Under the pieces are notes generated by a model. The model ran no database searches. It saw only the letters and a program-made list of their open reading frames with translations, and was not told the DNA's origin. Position numbers and translations under genes: made by a program. A stretch of DNA of 64,000 nt from Wurfbainia villosa. Taxonomy: Eukaryota; Streptophyta; Magnoliopsida; Zingiberales; Zingiberaceae. The stretch lies in the NCBI GenBank assembly GCA_025175895.1, contig CM046005.1, positions 61,590,325 to 61,654,324 on the forward strand, in the 5' to 3' direction. This document shows, piece after piece, positions 10,604 through 22,585 of this stretch; within the stretch, counting starts at the first letter, position 1, and each line of letters begins with the position of its first letter.

Positions 10604-13600
10604 GTAAAATTTCTAGCAATTTACGAGAGTTTTTGGCTTTACAATAATGGGCTTGATGTGGGCTTTTCAAAATAAAAGAAAATAGCCAAAGAGATGCAAG
10701 GCCTAGGAATTGAACCCCAAACCTCTAGAGATAGCCAAGCCCTATAGATGCACCCACTAACGAAGCCCAATAGGATTATATCATTAGAAGAAGAGGGAAA
10801 TTGTAGATAAGTGTGATGAGGGTAAATGAAGGGGCATGGAAGAGAGAGAAACTTCTCTTCCTCCTTTATAAAGAAGAAGGAAGTTTCCACTTGGCCACTT
10901 CTTCTTCCTCACGAAAACCCATCTCTCCCCACCCTCTCCATTTTCACCTTTTGGAACCTCATCCAAGCAAGGAGAAGCTAGTTCTTGGCTTCCATAAGGT
11001 CAACTACCCACTACAAGCAAGCGAAGGAAGGAAGATTCCCTCACCTGCAGTATATTAGTTTTGTAGGATAGGTTACATGAAAGAAATATGAAGTTGTTGG
11101 CCCCTAGGTCTCGGCTAACTAAGTTTATGGGCTAGGATTCATGAAAATGCTACTAGGGAAATTTTTATGGGTTGTATGCTTCAAGTAGGAATCTTTAGGG
11201 TCAAAAGTCCAAGGATTTTAGCCCTTACATGTTTCGGCCAACCCAAGCTTTTAGGGTTAGGGTTGCATGAACTTGATTCTAAGGTTATGTTCATAGAGTG
11301 TAGGCATCAAGTAGGGATTTTTAGGTGCCAAAAACCCAACTCATGGCCATATATGTTTCGGCCAACCAAGGAATTTAGGGTTAGGGTTTCATGAAAATGC
11401 CCCTTATGAAGTTATGCTATGATTTATGCTTACATGAATTAATTTAGGTGACAAAAACCCAAGCCTTGTTCCCCTATAAGTTTCGGCCAACCAAGGAATT
11501 TAGGGTTAGGGTTTCATGAAAATGCCCCTTATGAAGTTATGCTATGATATATGCCTACATGAATAAATTTAGGTGACAAAAACCCAAGCCTTGTGCCCCT
11601 ATAAGTTTCGGCCACCCATGGTTTTAGGGTTAGGGTTTCATGAAAATGCCCCTTATAAAGTTATGCTATGATATATGCCTACATGAATGAATTTAGGTGA
11701 CAAAAACCCAAGCCTTGTGCCCCTATAAGTTTCGGCCACCCATGGTTTTAGGGTTAGGGTTTCATGAAAATGCCCCTTATGAAGTTATGCTATGATATAT
11801 GCCTAGGAAATATGCCTATGTGATGAACATGTTTTATGATTTAATATGCCATGAATATGCCTAGGAAATATGCCTATGTGATGAACATGTTTTATGATTT
11901 AATATGCCATGAATATGCCTAGGAAATATGCCTATGTGATGAACATGTTTTATGATTTAATATGCCATGAATATGCCTAGGAAATATGCCTATGTGATGA
12001 ACATATTTTATGATTTAATATGCCATGAATATGCCTAGGAAATATGCCTATGTGATGAACATGTTTTATGATTTAATATGCCATGAATATGCCTATGAAA
12101 TATGATTAGGTGATGAACCTGTTTTATGATTTAATATGCCATGAATATGCCTAGGAAATATGCTCATGTGATGAACAAGTTTATGATATAATATGCCATG
12201 AAATATGCCTATGTGATGAACATGTTTTATGATTTAACATGCCATGAATATGCCTATGAAATATGCTTATGTGATGAACATGTTCGTGCTTTAGGACCCC
12301 TTTATGTTATGAATGCATGTATGCTATGAAATGTCTAAGGTGGAGATTCTTCCCTTTCAAGTAGGGATTAAGAGCTCTCCTTATGATAAGATAAGATGGA
12401 GATGCTTCCCTTTCAAGTTGGGATTAAGAGCTCTCCTTATGATAAGATAAGATGGAGATGCTTCCCTTTCAAGTTGGGATTAAGAGCTCTCCTTATGATA
12501 AGATAAGATGGAGATGCTTCCCTTTCAAGTAGGGATTAAGAGCTCTCCTTATGATAAGACAAGAAAGGAATTAAGTATTTTACTTTGTAAGAGGTTAAGT
12601 ACCCGACCCGTCAGGTGGTCGTTAATCAAATCCATAGGGACATAAGAAGACGTAAGAGGTCTTGCCCTGGTAAGACGTAAGAGGTCTTGCTCTAGTAGGT
12701 CTGGTGGCTCGCTACCCAAGCCTATTAGGGAACGCGCATTATGAGGTACTTAACCTGGGGCCCCCCAAGCAAGTTATGATTATGTTGAAGTATCTATATG
12801 TATATGTTTTGAAAAGAAAAGACTTTTATGAAATTGTGCATGCTTATGTTAAAGTCTATGAATGCTTATGGTTAAGTTTAAAAATGCTTATGATTATGTC
12901 CTTTATGCATGTTAGATTTTATGAAGTTATGATGCTTATAGTTGAGTTAAGAATATTTGTGACTATGGACTTTATGCATGTTTAAGATTTATGATGTTAC
13001 GGATACTTATGTTATGAATGCTTATGAACTTGTCCTTTATACATGTTAGATTTTATGAAGTTATGATGCTTATAGTTGAGTTAAGAATATTTGTGACTAT
13101 GGACTTTATGCATGTTTAAGATTTATTATGTTACGGATACTTATGTTATGAATGCTTATGAACTTGTCCTTTATACATGTTAGATTTTATGAAGTTATGA
13201 CTCTTATAGTTGAGTTAAGAATATTTGTGATTATGTACTTTATGCACGTCTAATATTTACAATGTTATGAATGCTTATGTTAAATTATGCCCTGCTTAGA
13301 TTTAATTATGCTTAACATGCTGATGTAATCTCTATGCCATGCTTAGGTTTTTTTTATTACATGGGTATGTTGTTGATTAGTGTTGCTATGAAACACTTAG
13401 GCTATTTATGCTAGTATGCTCATGTTTCTAATTGCTTGATGAAGTTTGTGGCTTTTGTGAGTAGGCAAGAATCTTACTAAGCTTTATGCTTATAGTTTAT
13501 GTTGTCCGTATACTGCAGATAAAGGAAACCTGAACTAGAGGAAGTAGCTGGAAGGGCCAAGTGTGTGTGATAGTGGCATGGTGGAGAAAGACCCTATTAC

Positions 13601-13896
13601 TATCTGCTTATATTACATGCACAATGAACCACTTAAGACTTTGCTTCCGCTTATAAGACTTATGAATCCTTAGTATCATGTTGGATGATGCTTATTTATG
13701 TTATTGTTCAATTACTTAAGAACTCATGAATGACTCTTTATGTTATGCAAGTTAGAAATGTGACAAGATATGTTAACATGTTGATTATGAATATGATATG
13801 TGACGCATGTGCAAAAGAAGATTTAAGTTATGATAACATGTTAAAAAAAATAGTAAAGTAGCGCCGCCCTGAGAGCAGATAAGGGCGGGCGTTACA
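10597..13896 (+). repeat. Right LTR of element H
   Basis: Homologous to 4654-7763. Its first bases are altered (TGCTTGAGTAAAATTTC instead of TGTAATGCCCGTAAAATTTC). The tandem arrays recur, with eight or nine 58-bp units (about 11796-12290) and four 56-bp units (about 12342-12556) against six or seven and two in the left LTR. A TATA-like TTTATAAAGA is at 10865-10874. It ends GCGTTACA at 13896. Confidence 0.82.
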
Positions 13897-14078
13897 ATTA
13901 CACTAAGTAATATGAAATACAACAAGAAATTCAAAAACAATACAAAAGAGAACTTTTACACAATTGCTTTGATCGCTTTCTTGTTGCTTCCTTTTGCTTG
14001 CTCTTGAAGGTCTGGAATGCAACAGCAATTCCCCTCCAAAGTCACCTCAAAAGCCTTGGCGAAATCCTCCAACTCGTG

Positions 14079-14090
14079 CTCCTTTTATAA
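14079..14090 (-). promoter_or_regulatory. TATA box of the C 3' LTR
   Basis: The minus strand reads TTATAAAAGGAG, identical in the C 5' LTR and both E LTRs. The degraded palindromes at about 14118 (CAGTAGACTG) and 14139 lie just upstream of it. Confidence 0.65.
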
Positions 14091-15052
14091 CCTACATCAA
14101 GTTGTTTTCGCGCCCATCAGTAGACTGATTGTGACCATCAGTCGATTTGTCCCGTAGCTGTTGTCTCACAACGGCCATATCCACGTTGGTTAAGTTCCAA
14201 CGGATCACACATCAGTCGACTGATGGCACCCATCAGTCGATGATCAACCATCACCGAGCCGTCGAGAGCACGACTCCATTCTGCGTCGCAGGTGTCATCG
14301 ATCGCCATCCCTGATCGATCCATCCAACACCGATCGCCTCCCGGCCGATTGATCACGACTTGGTTCAATCGAACACCGGTCGAACCCATACGACCAGAAT
14401 GATCGCACCTATGCTACCGACCGATGTCGGCTAAAACCTCAAACATAACGATGTTTGAGCCTCCGACACTCAGTCTTAGCCACTTGGCCAAGTCCACCTT
14501 ATCCCTCATGGAGTTCCCCACCGAAGCTCTCTTCCCTCGGCCTACGTCCCTCGGATGCGCCAAGTGCACGGCTTCGCAACGCCATCCTTCGTATCTCATT
14601 CCCTAGAAGTATGCTTCCCTTTGGGCTCACTCCATTCGCTCCCCGTCCGGCGGTCCCTCGGATGCACCAAGCGCACGGCTTCGCAATGCCATCCTTCACC
14701 GACTCAAGGACTCGAGCCTAGTGAACTTGCCAAGTTCTCAAGACTTCCCAAATGCACCAAGCGCATGACTTCGCAATGCATTTCTCACCAAGCACCAAGC
14801 GCATGGCTTCGCAATGCTTTGGATTTCCCATGCCAAGCACCAAGCACACGGCTTCGCAATGCTTTGGACTTTCCCATGCCAAGGCTTCCCCCTTGGACTT
14901 CCACACCAAGCTCCATGCTTGGATTTTCCATGCCAACCTCATGTTGGACTTTCCCATGACAATCTCATGTCATGAGTTTTGTCTATCATCAAAATATCAT
15001 CAAGGTACTGCTCGAGTCAAACTCGAGTCAACCTGGGCCGATTGCACCAACA

Positions 15053-16577
15053 ATCTCTCCCTTTTTGATGATTGACAAAACTACCATCTCAAGTCTACCA
15101 ATTCTCCCATATTGGCAATTCTCATATCCCAATGAGAATTCCAACGAACCCTAATTGGTAACTTGGTAACTTCTCCCCCTTTTTGACATTACATCAAAAA
15201 GGTCCTCCCCAAGGGTATGAATGTCTCATATCCCAATGAGATCTTACAATATCTCCCTTGGAGGAACACATGCCTACCATCTTTCTAGTGATCCCATATC
15301 ACTTAAAGAGAGAGGCAGCAATTTTTCCTCCCATGAGAAATACACATCCATCTTCCATGATGGATACCTCCCCTAGAGCTTGCTCCCCCTTGACCATTGT
15401 CCTTGGAGAGTCCCTAAGCCAATAGGAACATTAACCAAATCAAAATTAAGGCAAAGTTCAACAATGAACTCTCATCCACCTTAAAATTGATACTCACCCT
15501 CAACCCAACTCCTAATCCATATCCAATGGATTTCCACCCTCTCTAATGCTCTCCCAAGCATATCCTAGGGTTAGGAGTGGTTAGGGGACCAAAACACAGC
15601 TGAACATGGGCCTAACCATCAAGTTTACGAAATCACTTATGCCGATCGACTCCGATCATCTCGGATACGATCGTGACTTACATCGATCATTGCCATTACA
15701 GAAATCCATAAGTAAATATACGTAATTTTAAAAATCTTGAAAATGCATACGTATAATACTTATCATAAACACTATGGGTGAAAAATGTTGAAAAATTATT
15801 TTACCCATTAAATTCGGAGATTGATACAAAGTCCAAAGTTTAAGAAAAGCTTCAATAAAGAGCCCTCTTTGTATCATCCCATTCAATGGTGATAGCTATC
15901 AAAAGATAGGCTTCACCAAGGTTTTTCAAAATGTTTTCAAAATGTTTTTCAAACCTTTATTTTCTTTTTCCTAAACATCTCACCAATATCTAGATGTGTA
16001 AAACACATACAAGTCAAATTTTTGTGAGATGTGGGTTTTGTTTTGCTTATGTTTTCATGCATATTTCTAGGCAACATTATTTGATTCCTTTCAAATTATG
16101 CCATAGTCCTTAACTCCATTTTAATTCATGCATGATATGATTATGGCATAGATATGATATAGATAAAAACATATGCCAATATCATGATGTCATGGCATGT
16201 GAATGAAACTTAAGCATACATGACATCTAAACATAAATCTAAACATGATCATGACATTTTTATAGATGAAAATGAGAATGATGTCATGACATGGAAAGGC
16301 AAATAAAGCATGGCAAGTAAAATATACTAAGGTATAGAATACCTAAGTGTTAAAATTAATTTGCCATTTCTAGGAATTAAATTCATTTGGCCTTAATGCC
16401 ATTCATTTCCCTAGTGTGCCAAAAACCCAAAATGGCACACCAATACCTCTAAGACCTAATTGTGCCAATTTAAATCATTTTTTAACTTCTCAAACCATAT
16501 TGGCACACCCTAATGTGTCAACTCACAATGGCTAGGTTAACCACCCATCCACTTAGGGTTGACACACCCTAACCCAC
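15053..16577 (-). other. 3' non-coding interior of element C
   Basis: AT-rich sequence between the Gag stop and the 3' LTR, without a convincing gene. On the minus strand it ends in a purine-rich tract (CAAAAAGGGAGAGAT) next to the LTR, a typical plus-strand primer. Around 15640-15700 there is a cluster of CGATCG-like words at the place where G, F and D carry the CAGTCGACTG array. Confidence 0.75.
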
Positions 16578-18152
16578 TTAGCGTGAATCAATCACGCTCT
16601 TAGGAACCCAATATCTATTGGAGCTCCTTGGGTTAACAAGGTATTCCCTAGGGATAACTTCCCTAGATACCATCCTAATGACCCTTTTAGGCTTTGAAGC
16701 CATAGTCTTTTGGGTCTTTCCTAAGTCAACTCTAGAGGTGACTCCTCCATTGACCTTCTTAGTGGCTACATTTGATTTCTTTGAGGTGTTAGCCACTAAA
16801 CACATACCATGGCTAGACTTAGGGATGACTTCCCTATTAGCCTTGGTTTTCCTAGACCTAGATGTGGTTCCATAATTAAATGGAACATTATGGTAGGACA
16901 TAGGTTTGTGACCCAAACCCTTCTTGCCCTTAGATGTTTCTTGTTTCTTAGGTCTTGACTTTTGTGCATTAGACCCCTTAACCGAGTTTGATATTATTGC
17001 TAGGGTCTTCTCCAATTTTTCTAGCCTTGACCTCAAGGCTTGGTTTTCTAACTCTAATTTTCCCAATTTTGAATTTTCATTTATCTTTTGGGAAATGTTT
17101 TTCTTTTTAGGCATATGCTTAGATTTCTTGGGATTAATACCCAAGTTTTCTTCAATTCTCCTAATTGACTCCCTAGGTAAAATAGATCTAGTGTTTTGAG
17201 TCCTAGGTTTGTCCTTAGTTAAATGAACATGCTTGGCACCTAGACAATACACCTTATTATTTCTCTTAGCATGCTTTTCATTGATAATAGCAAGAGAGCT
17301 AAAATAATTCTTAGCATGCTTTTTGACTTTAGGAATTGAAGGTGCATTAAGTAAATTTACCTTAGGGTTAGCTTTAGGAGCTCCCCCTACATGAATTGCA
17401 CCTTCTTGCCCTTTCTTCCTCCCCCTAGGGCATTAGCTTCGGTAGTGTCCCTTTTGATTGCATTTGAAGCACACAATGTGCTCTTTGCTCTTGATTTTGG
17501 GAACACCGACATCGTTTGACTTTGGGTTGACTTTTGGTGTCGATGCCTTCTTCTTAGCCAATTTAGGGCATTTGCTCTTATAATGCCCTTTCTCCCTACA
17601 CTCAAAGCATATTATGTGATTTTTATTTAAAATAATAACACTTGAGTTACCTAGGGAGGTGGTGGAGGCCTCTTGGTCATTTCTTCCGGAGGTAGATGCT
17701 TCATTTTGGCTTGGCTCCGGAGTTGAAATCCTTTCGTCCCCCTCAACGCTAGAGGTGGAGGTCTCCACCAAGTCATCCACATCTTCAAAAGTGGATGGTG
17801 ATTCTTCTTCGGCATTCTCCTCTACTTGTGCCGATTGGGAATTTTCTTGGAATTTTATTATCTTATTCCATAATTCCCTTGCATCCCTATAATCCCCCAA
17901 TCTAGACCAAATAGTGTTAGGTAACAAATCACTAATCAACTTGATTACCTTGAGATTTGTCTTGAAGTCTTTGATTTGGTCTTGGGTCCATTTTGATTTT
18001 TCAATGAGCTTGTTGTGTTTGTCCCTAGGCATCTCAAAACCGTTTTCTATAATAATCATAAAATCAAAATCGGTTTCGAGATATACCTCCATCCGTTTTC
18101 TCCACCAAGCAAAATTTCCATCGAATTTCGGTGGATGGATGAAACCGGCCAT
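16578..18152 (-). pseudogene. Element C Gag, full length with one stop
   Basis: The start at 18150-18152 (MAGFIHPPKFDG) lies about 40 bases after the primer site. The frame is collinear with the intact 523-codon Gag of element E and ends with the same YWVPKSVIDSR. One in-frame TAA at 17433-17435, inside the second zinc knuckle (after GHYRS), is the only break I see; E has a Gln codon there, so a single C-to-T change explains it. Domains: shortened UBN2 capsid region (about 1-130), acidic Ser-rich linker, zinc knuckle CFECREKGHYKSKC, the interrupted CFKCNQKGHYRS knuckle, a coiled coil (LENQALRSRLEKLEKTL), and the basic tail. No enzyme domain follows. Confidence 0.87.
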
Positions 18153-18190
18153 TTGTAGTGCTCTCGCGGAGGTTAGTCCTTGAAGAGCGA

Positions 18191-18206
18191 CCTTGCTCTG
18201 ATACCA
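18191..18206 (-). other. Primer-binding site of element C
   Basis: The minus strand reads TGGTATCAGAGCAAGG, complementary to initiator tRNA-Met, 2 bases from the 5' LTR. Confidence 0.9.
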
Positions 18207-18692
18207 CTTATTGGGACGGATCGGTTGGCCGGCTAGAAGGGGGTGAATAGCCCTCGTTCGTTTGATGTCGTAATTCGCTCGTTCTCGTTGCGTTGCTTGT
18301 CTACGATTGTCGTTAGCACAGCGGAAATAATAGAAATAACAATAATACTAACAACAATACAAGCACACCAAATACGCAAGCATATACGTGGTTCAGAACC
18401 GAATGGTTCCTACTCCACGGGGTGAGCTTAACGAGCTCGTGTTATGCGCACGGCACTAACAACACTCCTTATCGACTACACGTCGGAGGTGGAGAAACCT
18501 CTCACAAGCTATTACACTAAGTAATATGAAATACAACAAGAAATACAAAAACAATACAAAAGAGAACTTTTACACAATTGTTTTGATCGCTTTCTTGTTG
18601 CTTGCTTTTGCTTGCTCTTGAAGGTCTGGAATGCAACAGCAATTCCCCTCCAAAGTCACCTCAAAAGCCTTGGCGAAATCCTCCAACTCGTG

Positions 18693-18704
18693 CTCCTTTT
18701 ATAA
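18693..18704 (-). promoter_or_regulatory. TATA box of the C 5' LTR
   Basis: TTATAAAAGGAG on the minus strand. The palindromes at 18732-19056 lie 28-360 bases upstream, as expected for promoter elements in U3. Confidence 0.7.
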
Positions 18705-18731
18705 CCTGCATCAAGCTATTTTCGCGCCCAT

Positions 18732-19056
18732 CAGTCGACTGATCGTGACCATCAGTCGACTGGTCCCGTAGCCGTTGTCTCACAATGGCCAGATCCACGT
18801 TGGTTAAGTTCCAACGGATCACACATCAGTCGACTGATGGCACCCATCAGTCGAATGATCAACCATCAATCGAGTGCTGGCGAGCTCGACTCCATTCTGC
18901 GTCGCAGACAGTCATCACCGATCGCCATCCCTCGGCGATCGATCCTTCCAATCGATCCGCCCTCCTGGCGATTGATCAGCCAGACTTGGTTCAGTCGAAC
19001 ACTGGTCGAACCCATACGACCTAGAGCAGTCGACTGGCACCTATGCCAGTCGACTG
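18732..19056. promoter_or_regulatory. CAGTCGACTG palindrome cluster, C 5' LTR
   Basis: Exact copies start at 18732, 18753, 18827, 19027 and 19047. Two pairs have start-to-start spacing of 21 and 20 bp. A near copy (CAGTCGAATG) is at 18847, 20 bp after the one at 18827. The bases between copies differ, so this is not a simple tandem duplication. Function unknown; a binding site for a dimeric factor is an inference. Confidence 0.75.
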
Positions 19057-20450
19057 ATGTCGGCTAAAACCTCAAACATAACGATGTTTGAGCCTCCGAC
19101 ACTCAGTCTTAGCCACTTGGCCAAGTCCACCTTATCCCTCATGGAGTTCCCCACCGAAGCTCTCTTCCCTCGGCCTACGTCCCTCGGATGCGCCAAGCGT
19201 ACGGCTTCGCAACGCTATCCTTCACGTCTCATGCCCTAGAAGTATGCTTCCCTTTGGGCTCACTCCATTCGCTCCCCGTCCGGCGGTCCCTCGGATGCAC
19301 CAAGCACACGGCTTCGCAATGCCATCCTTCACCGACTCAAGGACTCGAGCCTAGTGAACTTGCCAAGTTCTCAAGACTTCCCAAATGCACCAAGCGCACG
19401 GCTTCGCAATGCATTTCTCACCAAGCACCAAGCGCACGACTTCGCAATGCTTTGGACTTTCCCATGCCAAGGCTTCCCCCTTGGACTTCCACACCAAGCT
19501 CCATGCTTGGATTTTCCATGCCAACCCCATGTTGGACTTTCCCATGACAATCCCATGTCATGAGTTTTGTCTATCATCAAAATATCATCAAGGTACTGCT
19601 CGAGTCAAACTCGAGTCAACCTGGGCCGATTGCACCAACAGTCCAGATCACCGGTTTTTATATCTTTGTTCAGGATCCAAGTATTATTTAGCCACAAACA
19701 GATTTATATCATGCTCATAATTGAAAAACAAATACAAACATGTAGCATATAAAAATTAGAGAATCGATATACCTCTCGATCTTCTAATGTATGACCTTTT
19801 TCTTTTTGGACGTTGTGTGGGCGACGATCTACCAAAAGTTGAAGCTCCTAGATCGTAAATCTTCTTTCCTTGCTCTTCCAAAGAAAGAGGAAGAATAGAA
19901 ACAAGGCTCATCTCCTTCCTATAGCCAACCAACAAGCAACAAGAAGAATGCTTCCCGCCGACCAACAAGAAGAAGGAGATAATGATGGAAACCGGCCATG
20001 ACACCAAGGGAAACCCCTAAGTCTTGTTTCCACCACTCAAGGAGAAGAGAAAAGAGTCTTTGGCCATCGGCCAAGGGCTAGGAAAGGGCTGTGGGCACCG
20101 GCCACCAAGGGAGAGGAAGAAGAAAGCAAACTACTTCCTTATTTGGTGTCACCCAAGCCTCCTAAACCCTATGCCTCCAAACCCTAATCCTAGCTCTCCT
20201 AATGGCCGGCCATGGAAGTGGGGAAGAAGATTAGGATGAGCACCGGCCAAGGTAGAGGGAAGAAGTGAGGAACTGGCCAAACCTTAGGAAGAAGAAGATA
20301 AACCTCCTCCACTTGTTGCCGCTCACCCCTAGCTCCCAAGACCCTAGCCACCCAAACCTAATCCTAAACCAACTAGGATTCCTAGCCTCCAAAGGAAGCA
20401 AACCCTAATCCCCTTAAGCCATCATCCATCTTGCCGCCCACTTTATGATC

Positions 20451-20463
20451 TCTATTTATAGAG
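20451..20463 (-). promoter_or_regulatory. TATA box of element B
   Basis: The minus strand reads CTCTATAAATAGA, a near-consensus plant TATA box; transcription would run toward lower coordinates, into gag. Confidence 0.72.
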
Positions 20464-20478
20464 TTGGGGCCAAGCCAT

Positions 20479-20611
20479 GATTTAATCTCCTCCATTGGTT
20501 CTAGGGATTTAATCTCAACCCTCAGATCTAGAGATTTAATCTCAACCATCGGATCTAGAGATTTAATCTCTACCTTTGGATCTAGATTTTTGTTTTCATC
20601 CATTGGATCTA
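20479..20611. repeat. 27-bp repeats upstream of the B TATA box
   Basis: About five copies of a unit starting GATTTAATCTC and ending GGATCTAGA begin at 20479, 20506, 20533, 20560 and 20587; the last is degenerate. They lie directly upstream of the TATA box in the direction of transcription, the position of the tandem BII enhancer boxes of the tobacco copia element Tnt1. Confidence 0.8.
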
Positions 20612-22459
20612 AGCTTCATGAGGTGTTAATAGGCTACATTAGGGACCATGAGGAGGAGTTGGGTCTTGGCCACCCATAGATCAAGCCCACATAAAGTTCG
20701 ATCCACTAATGATAATCCAATCAACTAAAGTATCATCATCGATCTACCTCACCAACCCCCATATGATAATATGGGCTCCATATATTATTTGTACATTTTC
20801 TCCCCGTGTTTAAGATCTCGAATGTCCGTCGATTAATTAATTTACTAACCATTAATTAATCAACATCTAACTTTTTAAGTAGTACCACTCAACCTTTTCA
20901 TCATGCCGGACCAAGTCCACCTGCAGGGTTTACATGATGAACCTTATGAGCTCCTCAAGGGCACATCATCACCCTAATATATAGGACACGGTTTCCTCCT
21001 ATAATCAACGGCACACCATATAAATATTATCATCTCCCAACTTACCGAGCCTATTGATTTAATCTATAAATCTCGCCCATTGGTAAATCAAAGAGATGAG
21101 TACTAAGTATATGTGCCCATTATTATATCGGGATTAAGAGCATGTACTAAATAATATCTGAGGTCCGATTTAATTATGTAGTCAGCAATAAATCGAATCA
21201 CCTCTAAGTCGGTCCTGCTCAATACACACAAAGTGCACTAGTGTGATTCTATGGTCAAGACAAACCAATACCAAATCACACTACAACCATTCTGATGGTT
21301 TGTCCAAAGTCATCTCGGTTGTGAGCCTTTACTTATACTTTTCAAGGGGCCGATAACATGATCTCCTGTGTGACACCACACACCATGTTATCTACAATGT
21401 AAAGTATTAGACAATATTACATAACCATAAAAATATACAAACAATGATCATGTGATTCTTATTTCAAAAAAAAGATGTTCATACAAAAGATAGACTTTTC
21501 AGTATACATCCCTACAGGCGGCGTAAAGTCAAGGGTGGAGTTTTGGCAGCATAAGTCTAATGGTTGGTGACATAAAGTCCAAGTGTGTGCCTTGGCAGCG
21601 TAAGCCCAATGTGCCCTGGCAGTATAGACCAGCTTAGCATGACAATAGCCGATGGAAGCACTTGAATGCTAGCATATGGATGAACAAGTCATGGATGACT
21701 TGGAGGGATCCAATAGGCGTGAGGCTGATGTAGGTGGTTAGAAGGCTTAGGTCTAGGCTAAGGGTGGTCTAGCAAGTATGAGGGCATCATACTTGGGTTA
21801 AGACCCCATGTTTGCAGTGTATCAGTTGACTAGGCTTATTGTTAAGGCAATCTCTTGCCGTAATATGGTTTTAAAGGTGTGGAAAAGGGTTTAAGTTAGG
21901 TTGTTATTGTGATTTGATATGTGCGTTGAAGTAGTGCAGGGCTTAGTAATTCGCACATGGAGCCGTGGCGAGTTTCACATCTCATGACTCGTGCCTTGAG
22001 TCGGTGAAGGATAGCTTTGCGGAAGCCATGCGCTTGGAGCATCCGAGGGACCGCCGGACGAGGAGCTTGGAGTGAAGCCGGAGGAAGTAGACTTCGAGGC
22101 AAGAGACGCGAAGGATCATTGTAGAGCCGTGCGCTGATCTTTGCTTAGGGGCGTGGCATGAGCGAAGAACGAAGGCGAGGACTCAGGGATGAGAGTGAGC
22201 GATTGTAACCCGGGAAGGGTAGCTCTTAGGTGAAACTTGGCCATTTGGCCAAGTGTCGGATGGGTTTCAGGACACACGGTCATTGCCATGTCATGGCGGT
22301 CGGCGTCTCAATCGATGGTCGATCGGTGGTATAAAACCGATTTAGTGCTTGGCGATCAGCTATGGATCGTGATCGTGATATCGGCAATGATCGGCGATCG
22401 GATGGCGCTGCGGGCACAGAATGGAGTCGACTCCATTGAGCACTCGACTGATCGAGTAT

Positions 22460-22585
22460 CAGTCGACTGATGGTAAGATCAGTCGACTGATGCCAATACC
22501 GTTGGATGGAATCCAATGTGGAAAGCGGCCGTTATTGGGCAACGGCTACGGGATCAGTCGACTGATCGAGGGCATCAGTCGACTG
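22460..22585. promoter_or_regulatory. CAGTCGACTG palindrome pairs, D left LTR
   Basis: Exact copies start at 22460, 22480, 22555 and 22576: two pairs with 20- and 21-bp spacing, ending 34 bp before the TATA box. The right LTR has none of these four in intact form. Confidence 0.78.

Larger units (their letters stand above)
4654..13896 (+). mobile_element. Element H: chromodomain (Tekay/Del-like) Ty3/gypsy element
   Basis: H begins TGTAATGCCCG and ends GGCGTTACA, with perfect TSDs ATTAC at 4649-4653 and 13897-13901. Very long LTRs (about 3.1 and 3.3 kb) flank an interior of only 2.8 kb. It encodes a Gag fragment, an integrase and a chromodomain; protease, RT and RNase H are gone. Integrase with a terminal chromodomain is the mark of plant chromoviruses. 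Removing H restores the C LTR sequence exactly. Confidence 0.88.
4348..15052 (-). repeat. 3' LTR of element C, split by H
   Basis: TGTTGGGACGG at 4348 and CACCAACA at 15052 match the ends of the other C and E LTRs. Without H the LTR is about 1457 bp. It keeps only one exact CAGTCGACTG (14213), whereas the 5' LTR has five. Five copies of a 23-25-bp motif built on GCGCACGGCTTCGCAATGC lie between about 14557 and 14862. Confidence 0.88.
4348..19640 (-). mobile_element. Element C: gag-only LTR retrotransposon
   Basis: C consists of a 3' LTR (4348-4653 plus 13897-15052), an interior (15053-18208) and a 5' LTR (18209-19640), all read on the minus strand. The flanks GTCCG (4343-4347) and GTCCA (19641-19645) form a TSD with one mismatch. 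A tRNA-Met primer site and a purine-rich tract beside the 3' LTR are present. The only protein is Gag; protease, integrase, RT and RNase H are absent from the 3.2-kb interior. This layout matches the non-autonomous TR-GAG class. Element H is inserted in the 3' LTR. Confidence 0.88.
18209..19640 (-). repeat. 5' LTR of element C
   Basis: Matches the split 3' LTR. The proximal end reads TATTGGGACGG, a G-to-A change from the canonical TG; the distal end is CACCAACA. It has five exact CAGTCGACTG palindromes and four copies of the motif built on ACGGCTTCGCAATGC (about 19190-19450). Confidence 0.88.
178..21516 (-). mobile_element. Element B: Ty1/copia retrotransposon, interrupted
   Basis: B occupies 178-4347 and 19641-21516; element C (with H inside it) separates the two parts. 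Read on the minus strand the order is 5' LTR (21516 to 4107), tRNA-Met primer site, leader, gag, zinc knuckle, protease, integrase, reverse transcriptase. That order, with integrase before RT, defines Ty1/copia. RNase H and the 3' LTR lie beyond the left edge or were displaced by the A-family insertion. The right flank at 21517 is the LTR of element F, so B sits inside F. Confidence 0.85.
19641..21516 (-). mobile_element. 5' LTR of element B, distal part
   Basis: Continues the LTR broken at 4347 and ends with CATCCCTACA at 21516, giving a B LTR of about 2.1 kb. Short open frames here (for example 19756-20007) have no recognisable product. It holds the B promoter and 27-bp repeats. Confidence 0.78.

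Noticed and set aside
14455..14959. Open frames of 80-160 codons on both strands in the C and E LTRs (also 19088-19547, 29486-30094, 35414-35890).
   Set aside because: They overlap each other in several frames, follow the repeated LTR motif, and have no domain; open by composition.
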